Of a DNA stretch of 64,000 bases, positions 33,487-45,270 are shown one piece after another (position 1 is the stretch's first letter; the number at the start of each line of letters is the position of its first letter). Both the position numbers and the translations under genes were made by a program. Origin of the DNA: Eucommia ulmoides (Eukaryota; Streptophyta; Magnoliopsida; Garryales; Eucommiaceae); contig CM028334.1 in NCBI GenBank assembly GCA_016647705.1, forward strand, positions 1,798,001 to 1,862,000, given 5' to 3'. The notes beneath the pieces are model-generated. The model ran no database searches, had not been told where the DNA came from, and saw only the letters and a list, made by a program, of their open reading frames with translations.

Positions 33487-35572
33487 TAACAACAACAACT
33501 AAGTATTTGTCCCACTTAAATAGGGTTGGTTACATGAATTCGTTTACGTCATAGTAAACGATCAAGGGTCATCCCCTTATTCAAGTTCAATGTCATCAAA
33601 TCAATTATAATAGTCTTATACCAGGTCATCTTAGGTCTACCTCTCTCTCTAGTACTCCTCTGCACTTGAACTAAATCGCATTTTTTCACTAATACTTCTA
33701 TAGGTCTTTTATGCACATGTTCAAACCACTATAAACTATTTTCTTTCATTTTTTCTTCGATGGGTGCTATTTCTAAATTCTCTCTAATAGTTTTATTCTT
33801 ATTTTGATTCATTCTCGTCGTCTCACTCATCCGTCGTAGCATTTTTATTTCTGTCACACCAATTTTCTAGACATGCTTTATTTTTGCTGCCTAACATTCT
33901 AAATCATACAAAAATGCGATTTTATTACAGTTTTATAGAATTTTCTTTTGAGTTTAAATGGTATTCTATGATCGTATATTACCCCAATTGTACTTTTCCA
34001 CTTCAACCATTATGCCTTGACTCTATGAGTAATATCATCATCAATTTCGCTATTACTCTGAATCATTGAACCTAAATATCTAAAATGATCAACTTTTCGA
34101 ACCTCCTCATCTCCAATTTCGACTGCATCATCATCTCTTAGAGCATTACTAAAATTACAATGCATGTACGTATTCCGTCTTATTTCTACTAACCTTTAAG
34201 CCTTTAGACTTCAAGGATTTTCTCTATCTTTCTAACTTAATATTAAGACATGTTCTATTTTCATCAACTAGTACTATATTATCCGAAAATAACATACTCT
34301 AAGGTATTCCATCTTGTATATGTTTTGTGAGTTCGTCCATCACTAGAACGAAGAGCTAAGGGCCTAAAGATGATCATTGATGTAAGCTTATATTAATAGA
34401 AAATGCATAAGTATCGTCTCTTCTTGTTTGAACATTAGTGACTATACCTTCATATGTATCCTTAATTGCTTAAATACCATATGTAAATTTTTCTTCTTAT
34501 ATTTTTCTATTAATTTCCTGAGTAAGTAAACAGCTTCAGTGGTTGATCGGCTGGACATAAATCCAAACTGATTCTCTTCTTTACTCATTTCATATCTTAT
34601 TCTATATTCTATAACTCTTTCCCAAAATTTCATAATATGACTTATAAGTTTTATGTCTCGGTAATTCGCACAATTTTGAACATCCCCTTTATTTTTATAA
34701 ATGGGTACCAAGATACTCTTCCATCGATCATCATGCATTATTTTAGTCCTCAAAATATCATTAAAAAATCTAGTCAACTACTCTATCCCAAGATCTCCCA
34801 GACTTTTCCACATCTCTATAGGGATCTCATTTGTCCTTGTTACTTTTCCAATCTCCTTTTTCTTAATACCATTCTAACTTCTGAGACCTTGATTCTTCTA
34901 TCAAACCTATAAATTCTATTTGAAGGTAAACTAGGCAACTCTAATTTAAATTCCCCAGCATTATTCTTATTAAATAGGCTATAAAAGTAACTTCTTCATC
35001 GTTCCACAATCTCTTCATCTTTCACCAAGACCTTCTTATCATCGTCTTTGATGCATCTGACGCTTCCTATATCTCTAGTCTTTCGTTTACATCGCTTAGT
35101 AAGTTTAAATATGTCATTTTTTTCTAGCTTTTGTATCTAACTTTTGATACAAATTATTGTATATCCGAAATTTTAATTCTTTAATTCTTTTTCTTGTTTC
35201 TGTTTTTGCATGTTTATACTTCTCTCAACTCTCTCTACTTCGACATTTTTGTCTTTCTTTGTAAGCTATTTTCTTGTCACAGATGGTTTTTTGGACCTCC
35301 TCATTCTATCACTAACTTTTTTTTATATTATGGTCCTCCTCCTCTAAAAACTCTTAAAATTTCTCTTCTTATCTCTCTAATACAACTCCGCATATCACCC
35401 CACATTTTGTTCACTTCCTCATATCTCTTTCCATAACTTATCATTGCCAATTTTATCCTTAAACTACTCCATCTTCTCACCTCTTAGATATCTCCAACAT
35501 ATAGTTGCATGTCTACTTATCTTAAATTCCCGCTTCCACCGCTGAAACTTCAAATTAGTTACCATTAGTCTA
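33487..35572 (-). pseudogene. RTE-type LINE, 5'-truncated, reverse transcriptase and 3' end
   Basis: Unit alpha runs from 'gagagaacacacac' to 'ttcatcaccactttatt' (10668-10710). Beta has this element between the same blocks, so its limits are sharp. On the minus strand it reads a linker (NKMWGDMRSCIREIRREIL), then RT: WKSILVPIYKNKGDVQNCAN, YRDIKLISHIMKFWERVIEY, ENQFGFMSSRSTTEAVYLLR, a LVMDELTKHIQDGIPWSMLF block with FSDNIVLVDE (active-site region, usually FADD), HFRYLGSMIQ and a C-terminal block ERGRPKMTWYK. The 3' end is a short TTG-repeat tail (33487-33500). Many stops and shifts. The endonuclease is missing through 5' truncation. Inserted at a TA-rich site. Confidence 0.85.
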
Positions 35573-36224
35573 TATATATATGCTTCATCGCCACTTTATT
35601 TTTCTCAATCTTTTTTCAACAAATACATTGATGATTTTAGACATAATATCACAAGGCTTATACATAGCCCTAACACGCATAATTGATGCATATATACATA
35701 CACACACACTTATAGATACACACATACACACACATATACATACACATACACACATATATATACACACACATCAACTTCGTGCGCGCCTTTTCCATCTTTC
35801 TTCACATTGAACCCTGTAAAATAAATTCAAAAGGAATGAGGGTAACATGATAATTAGGAGAAAAATTTTTGAATTCCAAAGTCACGTTTGGTTTCAGGGA
35901 ATTGGAGTTTCAAAATTGAAATTACAAATAAAATGCATGTTAAAATCTAAAATTACATGCGTTAATTTTCAATTTTAATTTAAAGACTTGAATTACATGC
36001 TACTAACCGCTACCTCTATGGTTTATAGACAGGTCCAATAACTTAAGTAAGTGTAAACATATAACCTGTTTGACTTCAAGCCCTCTCAGTTAGTAGTGAT
36101 ATGATAAAAATAAAAAATCAAAGTTGGAACAAAAATTTTAAAATCGAAGAAACAAAAACAACAGTTATTGTTTTTCAAAAAAAAAAAAAAAATTACATTT
36201 TTACATTTTTTTTAATTTTTGAAA

Positions 36225-36260
<36 letters not shown>

Positions 36261-36482
36261 AAACACTACTTTTAAAAATAGCTACTTTTTGGCACAACTG
36301 CAAAATAGTACTATAAAGAAACGTTAAAAATGGTGCCTAATTAATTTCAATATAACATTCAAAATTCACAAATTCATGATAATCAAAGCGTTAGAAAAAC
36401 ATTTACAAGATGAATTTAGAGTTCAACAACAAAGAAAAATATTTAAAAAAAAAATGATAATTAATGTGATGTGTACCTTAAA
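35573..36482. other. Ancestral unit flank (beta), 3' of peptide gene II-beta
   Basis: No gene. It matches 10700-11600. CA/TA microsatellite at 35690-35770 and long A tracts at 36178-36192 and 36232-36259. Confidence 0.7.
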
Positions 36483-37067
36483 TCAGAATGAAGCTGAGAA
36501 AGGATTAGGAGGAGAATAAAATTCGGAAGGCGAATAAACAAGACCATCATGAGTTGGAGTATCTGCACGTGGAGATGGAGGTGGAGAAAATGGCGGTTTT
36601 CCTACCTTATCATTTTCAACCTTCATCATCATAAAATAGTTTCCTTCATGATTCTCTGCATGACATTACAAGAATTAATCAGTACCCATTTGGCAAATCA
36701 TTTAAAATCAAATAATACGTATATATTGTAGGGCGGTGATCTCGAGCCGTTCTCAATCTCAAAAGTTAATTCATAAGGTGAGACTTTCTCTCACACTTAC
36801 AACCTGACTACCAGTCCCTTCCACATGCGATGTGGGATAAATCCAACAATCTCTTCCTCACATATGGGGTCTTTCGTCGACTAATCATCGACTAGTCTTT
36901 CACTCTGTAACTATTGGATTAGAGATGTTGTAATCTTGGGCTCTGATACTCTAGTGTAAGGTGGACTCGTGCCTCTCTCGACGCCAAAAATTAGCTCATG
37001 AGGTAAGACTTTCCCTCACACTTATAACCTGACCATCAACCCCGGATGGGGGATAAACCCAACGTAT

Positions 37068-37110
<43 letters not shown>

Positions 37111-37237
37111 TAGATATAGAGAGAGAGAGAGAGTCACCTGCAGGAAAAGCTCTTCCTCCATCAACAATGGAAAACATTCCTAGGAATGTGAAAATATACA
37201 ATGAGAAGATAAGAGTCATCATCATGGGAGCCTTCAT
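36483..37237 (-). CDS. Small secreted proline-rich peptide precursor, type II beta (two exons, apparently intact)
   Basis: Exon 1 is 37237-37138 (33 codons plus one base); exon 2 is 36655-36483. The donor is CAG|gtgactc, the acceptor catgcag|ag. The joined frame is open for 90 aa. The signal peptide is MKAPMMMTLIFSLYIF up to FSIVDGG, then RAFPA. Exon 2 starts ENHEGNYFMMMKVENDK, followed by GKPPFSPPPSPRADTPTHD and the tail LVYSPSEFYSPPNPFSASF. Compared with alpha and delta the basic GGRRK patch is replaced by VGK, while the spacing of YSPSE and SPPNPF is kept. Such retention of a short tail beside a variable middle is typical of processed peptide precursors. Function unknown. The intron carries the TRIM (36727-37063) and a GATA/GA microsatellite next to the donor. 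Confidence 0.68.
36727..37063 (-). mobile_element. TRIM retrotransposon in intron of peptide gene II-beta
   Basis: Left LTR is 36727-36848 (tgtagggcgg to aatccaaca); right LTR is about 36955-37063 (tgtaaggtgg to aacccaac). This copy keeps both LTRs nearly full length. The primer site is decayed (gggctctgatactctag). A purine tract on the minus strand lies next to 36849. Flanks are TA-rich. Confidence 0.8.
37064..37134. repeat. (GATA)n/(GA)n microsatellite abutting a splice donor
   Basis: About eleven GATA/TAGA units then GA repeats, ending next to 'gtcacctgc', the complement of the II-beta donor. In the sister genes the same place holds TA/GA repeats. Confidence 0.9.
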
Positions 37238-38735
37238 TCTTGGAGCTTATGTTCAAGGTATATAATTTGACGAAAATAATGTTTCTTTCTAGGGTATTTA
37301 ATGACATTCGAATGCTACTCTCTCTCCTCTTTCTCTCTCTAGAGATGATGTGTATACATGTAAAAAATCATAGAAGTTTTCTTGGGGAAGTTAAAAAAAA
37401 TTATGGTAACGTTGGAAGAAATGTCATTAAAAATTGTTTTACCCAATAAAGACAATAATATCATTGTCATTACAAGTGTAATTGGCATGGAGAATTATTA
37501 CTAAGATTTGGGTAACAAATATCAGACCGACAATTGTTTTTTCAACAACCACCCTTTTAAAATTAATAGATTGTCCTTTTGAAGTCACATTTTTTTTTCT
37601 TTTACTTGTACTAATTTTAATAAATTTTTAGTCATTTAGTTAAAATTGACTAGATTGAATCTGTCGAATTGAAATCAACTAAACATGAGATTTGTATTTG
37701 ATATCATAGTCAACATATTTGATATCCTTTAAGTTTCATATATGTATTTAATTGGCTAATATTTTTATTATTTATTATCTTTTTACAATTATAAATTAAA
37801 AAATCAATATACTGTCTTTAAACACAAATAATTCCTAATATTAAACAAACATCACCGAATAAAAAATCTATCATTAATTAAAAAAAAAAGGGTAAACAAC
37901 CAAATATTAGTACAATACAATAATATGAAGTTTTTGTGAGGATGATTAAATTAAATAATATTGTGTACCCTTTAAGTTTCAAATCTGTATTTAATTGACC
38001 ATTTTAATTGGGAAACTTTTTTAAAACTCCCAAAACATAAAACCACCACTTGTAGGAGTTCCATTTTAATGAAGGGTGATGGGACCCCTACAAGTGGTGG
38101 GTTTATGTTTTAGGACTTTTGAAAGAATTTGCCTTTTTTTTATTAGTTACTACTTTTTGCGGTAAATAAATTAGAAAATTAATATAATTTCTTTAGACAC
38201 AGAGAATCCCTAATATTAAACAAACGCAAACGTCAGTACACCAACTTAAAAATTCTAAATTCTATCATTAATAAAAACAATGGGTAAACAACCAAATCTT
38301 AGTACAACAAAATAATATGAAGTTTTTGTGAGGGAAATTCTCACCCAAAAATTTTACGCCGTTACTTCTAAGATGGTTAAATTGAATTATGTTGTGTAAC
38401 CTTAAGTTTTATATTTTTATTTAATTGGTCTTTTTTATTATTATTTACTGTCTTTTTTCACTTATAAACTAAAAAATCAACATAATTCTTTTAGGTAGAG
38501 AGAATTCCTAATATTAAATAAACACAAGTACCCCACCTTGCAAAATTCTAATTCTACCATTAACATCAACAAAGGTAAAGACCAAATCATAGTACACCAC
38601 AATAATATGAATTTGTTTGATCTATTTATCATATGTTGATAAAATCTCTGTGGTTGCAAAGTGACCAATAATTGGCCAATTGGTGCACAAGTTTATATAT
38701 ATAAATATGTATATATTTATAAATATGTGTGTATA
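37238..38735. other. Ancestral unit flank upstream of II-beta
   Basis: No gene. It matches 12340-13450. It ends with 'ataaatatgtgtgtata', where the Helitron is inserted; the uninterrupted version is at 47285-47330 and 51715-51750. Confidence 0.7.
38011..38130. repeat. Small foldback (hairpin) element
   Basis: The arm 38034-38056 (aacataaaaccaccacttgt plus agg) pairs with 38087-38109 (cctacaagtggtgggtttat plus gtt) at about 22 of 23 positions, with a 30-base loop. Pairing continues less well outward to about 38015 and 38130. Sister units lack it. It is a small MITE or a potential hairpin-RNA source. Confidence 0.75.
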
Positions 38736-38979
38736 TCTATATAATAAATCAGCTCATTTACATCCAGAGCCGTTGGATGTCTCTAGATATTCGTAACCGT
38801 TGGATGTCTCTGGATATATACAATATCTATATACAACATATCTATATAATATATCTATAATATATACAACATGCAACACTTACCATCAACCTTATTTTTT
38901 AACACTTACCATCATCAACAGTGTCCTTGCTTGCATCATCAACAGTGTCTTTGCTTGCATCAAGACTTACTATCTATCT

Positions 38980-41426
38980 GCTTCTCCACCGAATTCGTCG
39001 CCCCACTCCACGGATTCTTCTTCTTCTCCGCCGAATTCATACCCTCCATAATCTTCGCAGAGCTCCTTCGCTATCGTCGTTCGCCATTGCCATCGCCATC
39101 GTCGCCTCGATCTGTCGCATTAGCCGTTGCCGTCGACTTGGCCGGATCTAGATGGCGATGGCCGTGGGTGGTCTGATTCGGACGGCGTATGATGATACGG
39201 TGGTTTGAGACAGCCGATCCTCTCTCTCTTTCACACGCGTAAAGATTCAGTCGCCACTGTCACTTTTCGATTTCCCTCTCTACCGCATTAGGGTTGCTTT
39301 CTCTCTACCGTTGTGCCCTCTCCAAATTAGGGTTGCTCTCTCATCGCCAGAATAACAGCTGCCGTACCGCCAACCATCGCCATCACCACGCTATCCCTAC
39401 TCCATCGTCTCTTGATTGAACAATCACCATCGAAGCACTGCCCCTTCATCGAACCAAACTCAGTCCCTTTGGCCTTCATGGTAAGTATTTGTCCCAGAAT
39501 TTTTATTTTTTTGATTTTCTGATTTACGATTTCTAATTTTTATTCCTTTCAATTTTAATTTGGGGTTCCTTGACTCAGGGACTTGATCGATCCCATCGTC
39601 TTTCCATCGCCATCATCACAGCATCTCTGTTTCATTGCCCTTTCACCGAAGCACAGCTTCTTCGCAACAATCAGCATCGAAGCACAATCCCTTCGTTGAA
39701 CCAAACTCAGTCCCTTTGGACGATCACATCAGACACACATTGCCTCCATCTCGCATCCATAAGCCCCTCACATCAGACACACACTGCCTCACAATAATCG
39801 GCGTCGCTTCAGATGATCAACTGCTAAGGTCAGTCTCCATTCTGTTTCCATTCCCTACATTTAATAATTTGTTCACTCTAAAATTCATGCTCAATTTTGC
39901 TGAAATTTCAGGATTATATATATATATCACTGACAATCTTCTGCACTTTTTTAGGCATTTGGTTGTTTAAATGTGTTGTCGATGACAACTATCGAGCTAA
40001 ACGATCCAGAGTCATCTAGCTAAGGTAATATTGCCTATTTTCGTTTCTTTCTCTATTGTTTGTTTATTTCTGATTGCTTGGTGGATAGTTATATATATAG
40101 CACATTTATTTTGCAAACTATTATTGCCTGTTGGATAGTTCTAATAATTCTGGTGCATAATTCTCCTATATGTGCTTCAATTTAGAGTGGGAGATTCGTT
40201 TGAATTTGTTGTTCTGTTGAAATTGTGGAATGGTGGTATGATTGTTTTAGTGTTGGTGTTGTTAGATAATCTCCATGTTAAATGCAATGCTTTTTAGGTT
40301 TCTCTTACTTTTTGCAGTTCAAACTTCTCTTTATTAAAGTGTTTTTACTTGAATTTTGCCATAGAAAGACCTGAATCTCTTTATCTCCCTTAGTTCTCCC
40401 TTAGATCTGAATCATTATCTCTTTCTCAGATTTCTTGCTGTCAAGAATTTCACATAAATGCAATGCTTTTTATGTTTACTGTTGATTTCGACCCATGTTT
40501 CAAATTGTTACCTTCTTAGTGTTTTAATCTAAAAAAGATTTTCAAGTTGAATATGGTTGAAATTAGACACCTTTTAACTATTACATAAATGCAATGCTTT
40601 TTATGTTTGCAAACTCCAAGGTTTTAATCACCAATTTTGTTTGGGATTCTAGCATGTAAACTTCATTAACTTGATTCTTTTTTACCCATTCTTTTACATT
40701 CCTGCATAAAACTCAATTTTCATGCACTTGGCATAACAGAAAAGAGAGAAAAATGTACTAATTGAAATTCATAAAAATTTGAAGAAAAAAAATGTTCATA
40801 ATGTTGATTTCAAATAATGTTGATTTGATCTATCTCCCGCCATTTTGAATTTACTTTCATTATTTTGATTGTGTTTATGAATCGATTAGTTTTTTTTTTT
40901 TCCTTTGATTTTGTTTGATTAGTGTTTTTGGTGTAGGAATTTTATTGCATTTGCTTACAATATGATTTGAATATGATTTACAGGTCATCCATGGATATCG
41001 GAGGCCAATCGTGAGATGATTTGCAGCTCGATGGACTGCCAAAAGCTCACACTCGAGACCTGTACTCACGCCCGCTGTTGTGATTTTACACAATATTCAA
41101 TGAGGTTGATGCTTAAATCCTTGAATATTGTGTATTCAGAAAAAAAAAACATATTTGTATTAGTTCTCTAATTTCTGTTTCTGTTCTTAATTGTTTGTTT
41201 TTGTTCCAATTACTGAGAATAGACCAAAAACATCCAAAAACATTCTTAATTTTTCCTAGAGGATCAAGTTGGAGCTTGGAAATTCTATGGTTGGAGATAA
41301 AGAGTTCTATGCTTGGAGTATGAGTTGGATGAGGTAATTGCAACAACACTTGATTTCGATTAAACATGGTTTTAAGATAATAGTGGTAGCATAGAAATTT
41401 ATTATTCACATTCCCTGCTGCACGCA
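38980..41426 (+). other. Helitron cargo of unknown origin
   Basis: Pyrimidine-rich stretch (38980-39480) with 'ttagggttgc' motifs typical of plant 5' UTRs. A duplicated block (39430-39475 and 39676-39722) shares 'aaccaaactcagtccctttgg'. Then AT-rich, intron-like DNA with three copies of 'aaatgcaatgcttttta' (40281, 40459, 40588). I recognise no protein; frames at 38800-39176 and 39570-39970 are low complexity. Confidence 0.45.
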
Positions 41427-43007
41427 CGTGAGAAGTTTTTGTCACCGAGGAAAGGCTCAAAGAGCGATATAGCTACTACTCTAGAAGAGGTAGTTTCCGG
41501 CACGGACCCTTAAGGATTATTGTTAGATCATTACAAGACATGCAATACTATACTCTATAGAGTTCATACTTTTAGTCTTCAGATTTTCACATAGTTAAAC
41601 TATTTTTCCAAGAACTTCATAATGCAAGGTCTGTTTTTTAGCAATCTTGCTTTCATCTGGTGAATCCTTTTTTTTTAAAAAAAAAAAAATTTATTGACTA
41701 AACCAGTGTTCTGTAGAGGTCTGTGCTTTACAAGCAAAATCTAGGTTGTAATATGATTGGATGCTTTCCGTCTAGGTAATTGCTCTTTCTAATGTTGAAG
41801 CGAAAAAGAGGTTTGAAATTTTGGAAGCAGTCAGTGGTACGATGGACGCTCATCTTTGATACTTCAAACAGGTAGATTAGATTATGGGTCTCTCTTCATA
41901 TTTTTGCTATATGTTCTTATAAGCTTCCTAACACTTTTTGATATGTAGGGCTATGAGTTGTTGCATTAGATGGAGCCATATATCAATCAGGTCTGTCATC
42001 ATTTCCCCTTCCATTTAGTTGCAACTATTCTCTTTTATGCTTTATTTACTAGACTATTCAGATTTGACTCTTTTTGTTCAAGAGAATCCTTATTTAAATG
42101 ACTCACTAACTGCTAATAGCTGCCGCCGCTGGCCACTAATGTACAATACCCTTGGTTTCTATCATGCCTACTTGATTAATATCATTTCAAATGGGAGCGG
42201 GTGTAAATATTTTCTTCGTTTACCCTATTAGTTTTTGTGGAGAAATACATGGGGAATATGCTGCATTTAGATTGAATGGATAAATACTCATTGGAGTTGT
42301 TTTGTTGCATCTGTTTAATATACGTTTGATTGCTAATTCTATTTCAATTCGGCCCTAATTTTAGCAGTATATGTTTAATCTTTTGTTTGCCTTTTTGTAA
42401 TAGATGAGATGACTTGCACATAATTGAATTGATGAGAGATGATTCAAAGTATATGGGACTAATTGTTGTCGTTCTTTGGTGAAACGTACTGAAATAAAAT
42501 GTCCACCGTGCTGCAGGTCTTGACTTATGCACAACAATCAAGAGAGAGGTCCAACTATGAGCAGGCTGCTCTTAATGAAAGGATGCAAGAGTACAGAAGA
42601 CAGATTGATAGGGAGAGCAGGTGGTGTTCAAATGGTTCTAATAGATCTCCTAATGGAGATGGTATACAATCTATTGGTAGGAGTTCACATAAAATGATAG
42701 AGGCAGTTATGCAATCTGCTGCAAAGGGAAAGGTTGGTATTTTTTTGTGCGCATGCGTGTTTGGGCGTTGATGAGGACCTCAAGATCTTGAGCTCTGTTT
42801 TCTAGCCTTTTGTTTTCCTTTACTTTTTTTCACTTTACTCCAGAAAACTTCTCTAAATATGTAGAAATATTTCAGGTTCAAACAATTCGGCAAGGTTATC
42901 TTTCCAAACGCTCTTCAAACTTGAGGGGTGACTGGGAAAGAAGATTTTTTGTTCTTGATAGCCGTAGAATGTTGTACTATTATCGAAAACAAAGTGGCAA
43001 ACCATCT
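41427..43007 (+). pseudogene. Captured exons of an ARF-GAP (AGD3/VAN3-like) gene: BAR to PH domain
   Basis: Six exon-like blocks with intron borders kept: about 41427-41489 (EKFLSPRKGSKSDIA), 41611-41659 (ELHNARSVF), 41776-41871 (ALSNVEAKKRFEILEAVSG), 41949-41990 (MEPYINQ), 42517-42732 (TYAQQSRERSNYEQAALNER, SSHKMIEAVMQSAAKGK) and 42876-43007 (VQTIRQGYLSKRSSNLRGDW, FFVLDSRRMLYYYRKQ). These match the C-terminal BAR region and start of the PH domain of plant ARF GTPase-activating proteins of the AGD1-4 group. The ArfGAP and ankyrin parts are absent. Stops in blocks two, three and four show it is not functional as such. Introns are retained, so capture was at DNA level, as usual for Helitrons. 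Exon order and strand are as in the parent gene. Confidence 0.88.
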
Positions 43008-43683
43008 GTGAGTAAAAGTATTCTTTAACTAAAAGTATTATATAGTAGTTTTTGTTTCTCCAATAATGAGGAATATAAATTATTTTATGGACATTAATAA
43101 ATGCTTATCACTCTTTTTAAAAAAAAAAAAAAATTTTGTATTTTAATCTCAACCACATGTATGAACGACTTTCATTGATTTAGATTATTTGTTTCGTTTG
43201 ATTCACTACAAGAACCTCTCTTCATTGACTGAACAATCGGAGCAATTTCACTGCCACCACCAGTGATAAAAGGTGTACACGATTGCCGTGGTTCGATTCT
43301 TGCCCTAAACGGTGTGTAATTTCTCTTGAGCTTATTAATTTGATTTTTATTCTCATTTTGTTAGCTGCATTTTATGCTTTTTCGGAATATTTTAATTCGT
43401 TTCATAATAATAGCTTGAATTTATGTGTTCCATTCAATTGGTTTTGCGGGTAGTTTCTTCACATTTATAAGTTTGTCTCGATTGTTAATTATTATTGATA
43501 TTCAATTATTAGTTATTATTGTTGTTCAAATGAAATAGGTACATAATGTTAATCTCGATTATTAGTTATTATTGATATTCAAATGAAATATGTGTGAAAT
43601 GTTGAAATAGATAAGCTTATGACAATTTTTTTTAATTTTTTTTGTTGTTTTACACTCGTGCCTAGGCACGAGTTATACGCTAA

Positions 43684-44366
43684 TATATATATAGGCATGA
43701 GTTATACGCTAATATATATATATATATATATATAGAAGATAACAAGAGGAGGAAAACAAATGATTACATATATACTAGGAAGCCACCACATATATAAAAT
43801 ACAATGACATACTATCTGCCCCTCAAATTGGGTTTTTCTTGTATAAAAAATAAAAAAAATTGTTTAGACAATGATTTTTTGTAGCTTTTGCACCATAGTG
43901 GTCCTAAATGCACGTGTAATTTTGAACAATTTTTTTAAAAGATTTTGAAAATAAATATTTAAGGTGTTGTGTCATAATTAAAAAGGTTTTTACTTTTTAT
44001 TTTTAAAAATATTTAAAAAAAAATCAAAACAAACACTACTTTTAAAAATAACTACAACTGCAAAACAATATTTTTTTTACAGAATCGATTTACCGTGGCT
44101 TTGTACATACTTCAAATTACAATAAGATGTAATTAAAAATAATATTGAGCTTAAACTTCATGGATGCAAAAAGAGAGGTCACCTAGCCTTCTGTTTTGAA
44201 AGTCATGTTTTTAATAGTTGTATTGTAGGGTTCTATTTGCCTTCTACAACAAACAAAATATTTTTTTTTTAGGAAGAGGGGTGTATTTTTTTATCCCACA
44301 CGTACGAGATGAGTGCTTAACTGACCTTGTTCCACAAGTATGAGGAGACCTCACAATTTGTGAACG
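43684..44366. other. Ancestral unit flank after the Helitron; start of unit gamma
   Basis: TA repeats (43713-43733), then 'gaagccaccac' and 'aaatatttaaggtg' blocks matching 47365-47545 and 51785-51965. From about 44090 it switches to sequence matching 9360-9500 and 32390-32500. No gene. Confidence 0.6.
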
Positions 44367-44690
44367 CCCTGTTTGGTTATTGTTTCTGTTTTTTTATTCT
44401 TGTTTTCGCTCTCAAATTTTTGGGATTAATGTACAAAAACTTATTTGGTAAACACATTTCTATTCCCAAAATATTGAAAGTAATTAGGAACTATTTCTTA
44501 AATTTCTTAAAAAAAAACTATTCCTACTATTATCCCTCCCGTCACCACGACCTCCAGCCGCCGCCACCCCATCGGCCGCCTTCACTAACCAAACCACACC
44601 GAATATTGGAAGTAGAAACATAAAAATAGAAATAAAATTTTCATCCCAATTTATTGAGTAGAAACAGAAAAACATAAACACTAACCCCCA
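44367..44690. mobile_element. MITE-like element with GTTTGGTTATTG/inverted ends
   Basis: Left end ccctgtttggttattgtttc; right end read inverted is gttagtgtttatgtttttct. It interrupts unit sequence that is continuous in alpha (10125-10175) and beta (33130-33155). The open frame 44327-44623 is a by-product. Confidence 0.5.
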
Positions 44691-44955
44691 AAAGAAGTGG
44701 TTTTATGCAGAGAGGTAAGATTTATTAAATTTTTTTGTGCATTTTCTTTTATAAAATGACTCCAAATTAACAATCCCTCGTGATAAGGCTATGTTTGTAT
44801 AAACCTGGTGATATAATGCCTAAAATCATTTATGTACAAAGAGAGGTTGCTATTACTAGATTTGTCGAAAAAGGATAGAGAAAAATAAAGTGGTGATGAA
44901 GCATATATATATATACACATACATATATATACACACACGTGTCAAGCTTCAGGCC

Positions 44956-45190
44956 TGATATGCCCTAAATGCAAAATCAACATGTTAAAATGGCGTAGAG
45001 CGCTCTTCGAGCAAGTGTCAGCTCCGAAAGACAAAGAAAAAAGATAATAGAGAGAAGAAATCAGAAGGTAGAGAATTGCAGAGGAAGAATACAGAATTAG
45101 AGAGGAAAAAGAAAAATTAGAGAGAAAAGATACATCAATTTCTTATTATTCTCTCATAACTCAAGGGCTACTATATATATAGCCTCACAT
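44956..45190 (-). mobile_element. Truncated copia LTR replacing exon 2 of the gamma peptide gene
   Basis: Starts tgatatgccc like the outer end of the solo LTR at 27399 and shares its 'cgagcaagtgtcagctccgaa' and 'tcaagggctactatatatat' blocks, but lacks the far end. Upstream sequence matches delta at about 48590 and downstream sequence resumes at the equivalent of about 49557. About 960 bp of unit sequence, including peptide exon 2, is therefore missing. Confidence 0.75.
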
Positions 45191-45270
45191 ACCCACCATT
45201 ACAATAATTAATCAGTACCCGTTTGGCAAATCATTTAAAATCAATAACACATATATACACACACATATTT

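Larger units (their letters stand above)
38736..43683 (+). mobile_element. Helitron carrying host gene fragments
   Basis: 5' end A|TCTATATAATAAATCAG (tc at 38736). 3' end: the perfect 18-bp palindrome ctcgtgcctaggcacgag (43655-43672), 11 nt before a terminal CTAA (43680-43683), followed by T. This is the Helitron 3' structure, with insertion between host A and T and no target duplication. Empty sites in sister units (47300-47330, 51730-51750) show continuous TA-rich sequence where this 4948-bp insert lies. A partial second 3' end (ggcatgagttatacgctaa, 43694-43712) follows directly. No Rep/helicase is visible, so it is non-autonomous. The cargo includes exons of an ARF-GAP gene in the same orientation and a CT-rich, UTR-like region (38.98-39.8 kb) with an internal repeat of 'aaccaaactcagtccctttgg'. 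Confidence 0.85.

Noticed and set aside
3450..35572. The two LINE pieces as halves of one element split by a 30-kb insertion
   Set aside because: Each is inserted at a different point of a different duplication unit, and the intervening DNA is unit sequence with its own sister copies.
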